From Megalopta genalis (taxonomy: Eukaryota > Arthropoda > Insecta > Hymenoptera > Halictidae): a stretch of 64,000 nt of DNA. The notes beneath the pieces are model-generated. The model saw nothing but the letters and a program-made list of their open reading frames with translations, was not told where the DNA came from and did no database searches. Location of the stretch: assembly GCF_051020955.1 (NCBI RefSeq), contig NW_027477078.1:1-64000 (forward strand). Reading direction: 5' to 3'. Positions 63,641 through 64,000 of this stretch are shown here, piece by piece (the stretch's first letter is position 1; every line of letters starts with the position of its first letter). The position numbers were made by a program, and so were the translations under genes.

Positions 63641-64000
63641 ATCGCAAGTATCTGAACCTAAATCATTTGTTTCGCATGGATTTGAAGCTAAGCCTTCTAC
63701 TTCGTATCGATTTGAAGTTAAATGATATGTATCGCATGGATTTTGAAGCTTCCCCGTTTGATTCGTCTGCATTTCCTGCTATATCACTTATATCCCAAGT
63801 GTTTGTAGGTAAATCATTTGTTTCGCATGGATTTGAAGCTAAACCTTCTACATCGCATTGATTTGAAGCTAAATCATGTGTTGCGCTTGGATTTGAATCT
63901 ATAACTTCTACATCGCATTGATTTTAACCTAAATCATGTGTTTCGTTTGGATTTGAAGATATACCTTCTACATCGCTTTGGTTTGAAGCTAAATCATGTG

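Larger units (their letters stand above)
1..64000. repeat. Tandem satellite-like array: 30-nt monomer, 150-nt five-monomer higher-order repeat
   Basis: Every part of the window can be parsed into 30-nt monomers sharing the core TTTGAAGCTAAATC. Five classes repeat in order. u1 carries CCTTCTACATCG after the core. u2 starts CATTGATTTG and ends CATGTGTTTCG. u3 carries AACTCGTTTGTTTCG. u4 carries GCATTTGAAGCTATATCAC. u5 starts CAAGTATCTG. Together they make a 150-nt HOR. Nearly all monomers end in TCG. Occasional 29-mers and 31-mers shift the phase by one base. No unique spacer or inserted element is visible, and both window ends lie inside the array. The hierarchy is what unequal crossing-over in satellite DNA produces. 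A decayed giant repeat gene is the main alternative. I see no conventional gene here. Confidence 0.96.
42890..64000. repeat. Type A HOR domain 3
   Basis: From about 42.9 kb to the window end the HORs again carry CCCCTGCATTTG or CGCCTGCATTTG and mostly CTGATGCTAAATC in u5. New monomer variants appear: GGAATTGATGCTAACTCG (u3), GTGTTGCGCTTGG (u2), GATATACCTTCTACATCGC (u1-like) and TTTGCATCTAAATC (u2). Short type B-like islands remain, for example near 43,920-44,000 and 60,420-60,500. The minus-strand decapeptide frame is least interrupted here, with several open stretches of 200 to 317 codons. Confidence 0.75.

Noticed and set aside
1..64000. CRISPR array (regular direct repeats of about 30 nt)
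   Set aside because: The units are contiguous, related to each other along their whole length, and have no unique spacers, leader or cas genes.
1..64000. Replication-origin iterons or a dense transcription-factor operator array
   Set aside because: The array is tens of kilobases long with no adjacent unique origin, AT-rich melting region or rep-type gene in view, and the monomers differ too much over the HOR for a single binding site.
1..64000. Dozens of separate small genes on the plus strand beginning at ATG in GCATGGATTTG
   Set aside because: That ATG recurs in most HORs. The frames are Leu/His-rich, shift into other phases at 29-mers and 31-mers, and end at random repeat variants. They are by-products of a stop-free 30-nt unit.
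1..64000. Ciliate-type code (TAA/TAG as Gln) making one continuous gene
   Set aside because: It would remove TTTGTAGC stops in the L-K-L-N phase and GCTTAATC stops on the minus strand, but uncompensated one-base shifts and TGA codons still break every phase.
1..64000. Known repeat-protein families (pentapeptide, leucine-rich, TAL effector, collagen, ice-nucleation repeats)
   Set aside because: None fits: the minus-strand units lack the pentapeptide A(D/N)LxX register, the LRR LxxLxLxxN spacing, the 34-residue TAL unit, Gly-x-Y triplets, or the AGYGST-type octapeptide.
1..64000. Centromere-protein B box (TTCG ... CGGG)
   Set aside because: TTCG is common at monomer ends, but the required CGGG downstream is missing from the consensus.
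1..64000. Transposable element as the source of the duplications
   Set aside because: No terminal inverted repeats, target-site duplications, LTRs or transposase/reverse-transcriptase frames were seen at any block edge. Edges fall within shared monomer sequence, which fits homologous unequal exchange.

Overview
The whole window is one uninterrupted tandem-repeat array. The basic unit is 30 nt with an invariant core, TTTGAAGCTAAATC. Five diverged monomers (called u1 to u5 here) follow in fixed order to make a 150-nt higher-order repeat (HOR). About 2,100 monomers, or roughly 425 HOR copies, fill 64 kb. No unique sequence is seen, and the array runs off both ends. I recognise no conventional gene, tRNA, rRNA, mobile element, CRISPR array, promoter or terminator. 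Counted on the 150-nt consensus, G+C is 36%.

The organism cannot be named from this. A monomer, HOR and kilobase-block hierarchy, with many single-base indels and no conserved reading frame, looks most like eukaryotic satellite DNA (pericentromeric, subtelomeric or other heterochromatin). The main alternative is the expanded and decayed repeat region of a giant repeat-protein gene. The minus strand carries a plausible ancestral frame: cysteine-containing decapeptides of the form [LI]-A-S-[ND]-x-C-[ED]-[TVI]-x-[DEG], with A/T-ending codons. It is cut by stops and frameshifts throughout, and two plus-strand frames are also open over long stretches simply because 30 is a multiple of 3.

Layout: two HOR families alternate. 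Type A has CCCCT or CGCCT before the u4 core and usually GATGCT in u5. It covers about 1-1,600, 5,370-9,810 and 42,890-64,000. Type B has CGTCT before the u4 core and usually GAAGCT in u5. It covers about 1,600-5,370 and 9,810-42,890. Over this lies a mosaic of 0.4-6 kb segmental duplications, mostly tandem: units of 2,612 and 2,341 nt nested in 9.6-18.3 kb, a copy of 10.6-15.8 kb at 19.0-24.1 kb, and units of 2,043 nt (27.3-31.4 kb), 1,950 nt (38.1-42.0 kb), 3,417 nt (42.2-49.0 kb), 4,379 nt (47.3-56.2 kb) and 418 nt (60.5-61.3 kb). One 1.8-kb block at 4.2-6.1 kb recurs 26.8 kb away at 31.0-32.8 kb.

Two points deserve most attention: the minus-strand cysteine-decapeptide frame, and the 3.4-kb twin blocks at 42.2-49.0 kb, which differ almost only by single-base indels in short homopolymers and so raise the question of assembly or consensus error. 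All coordinates of block edges were found by eye and are good to about 5-30 nt.
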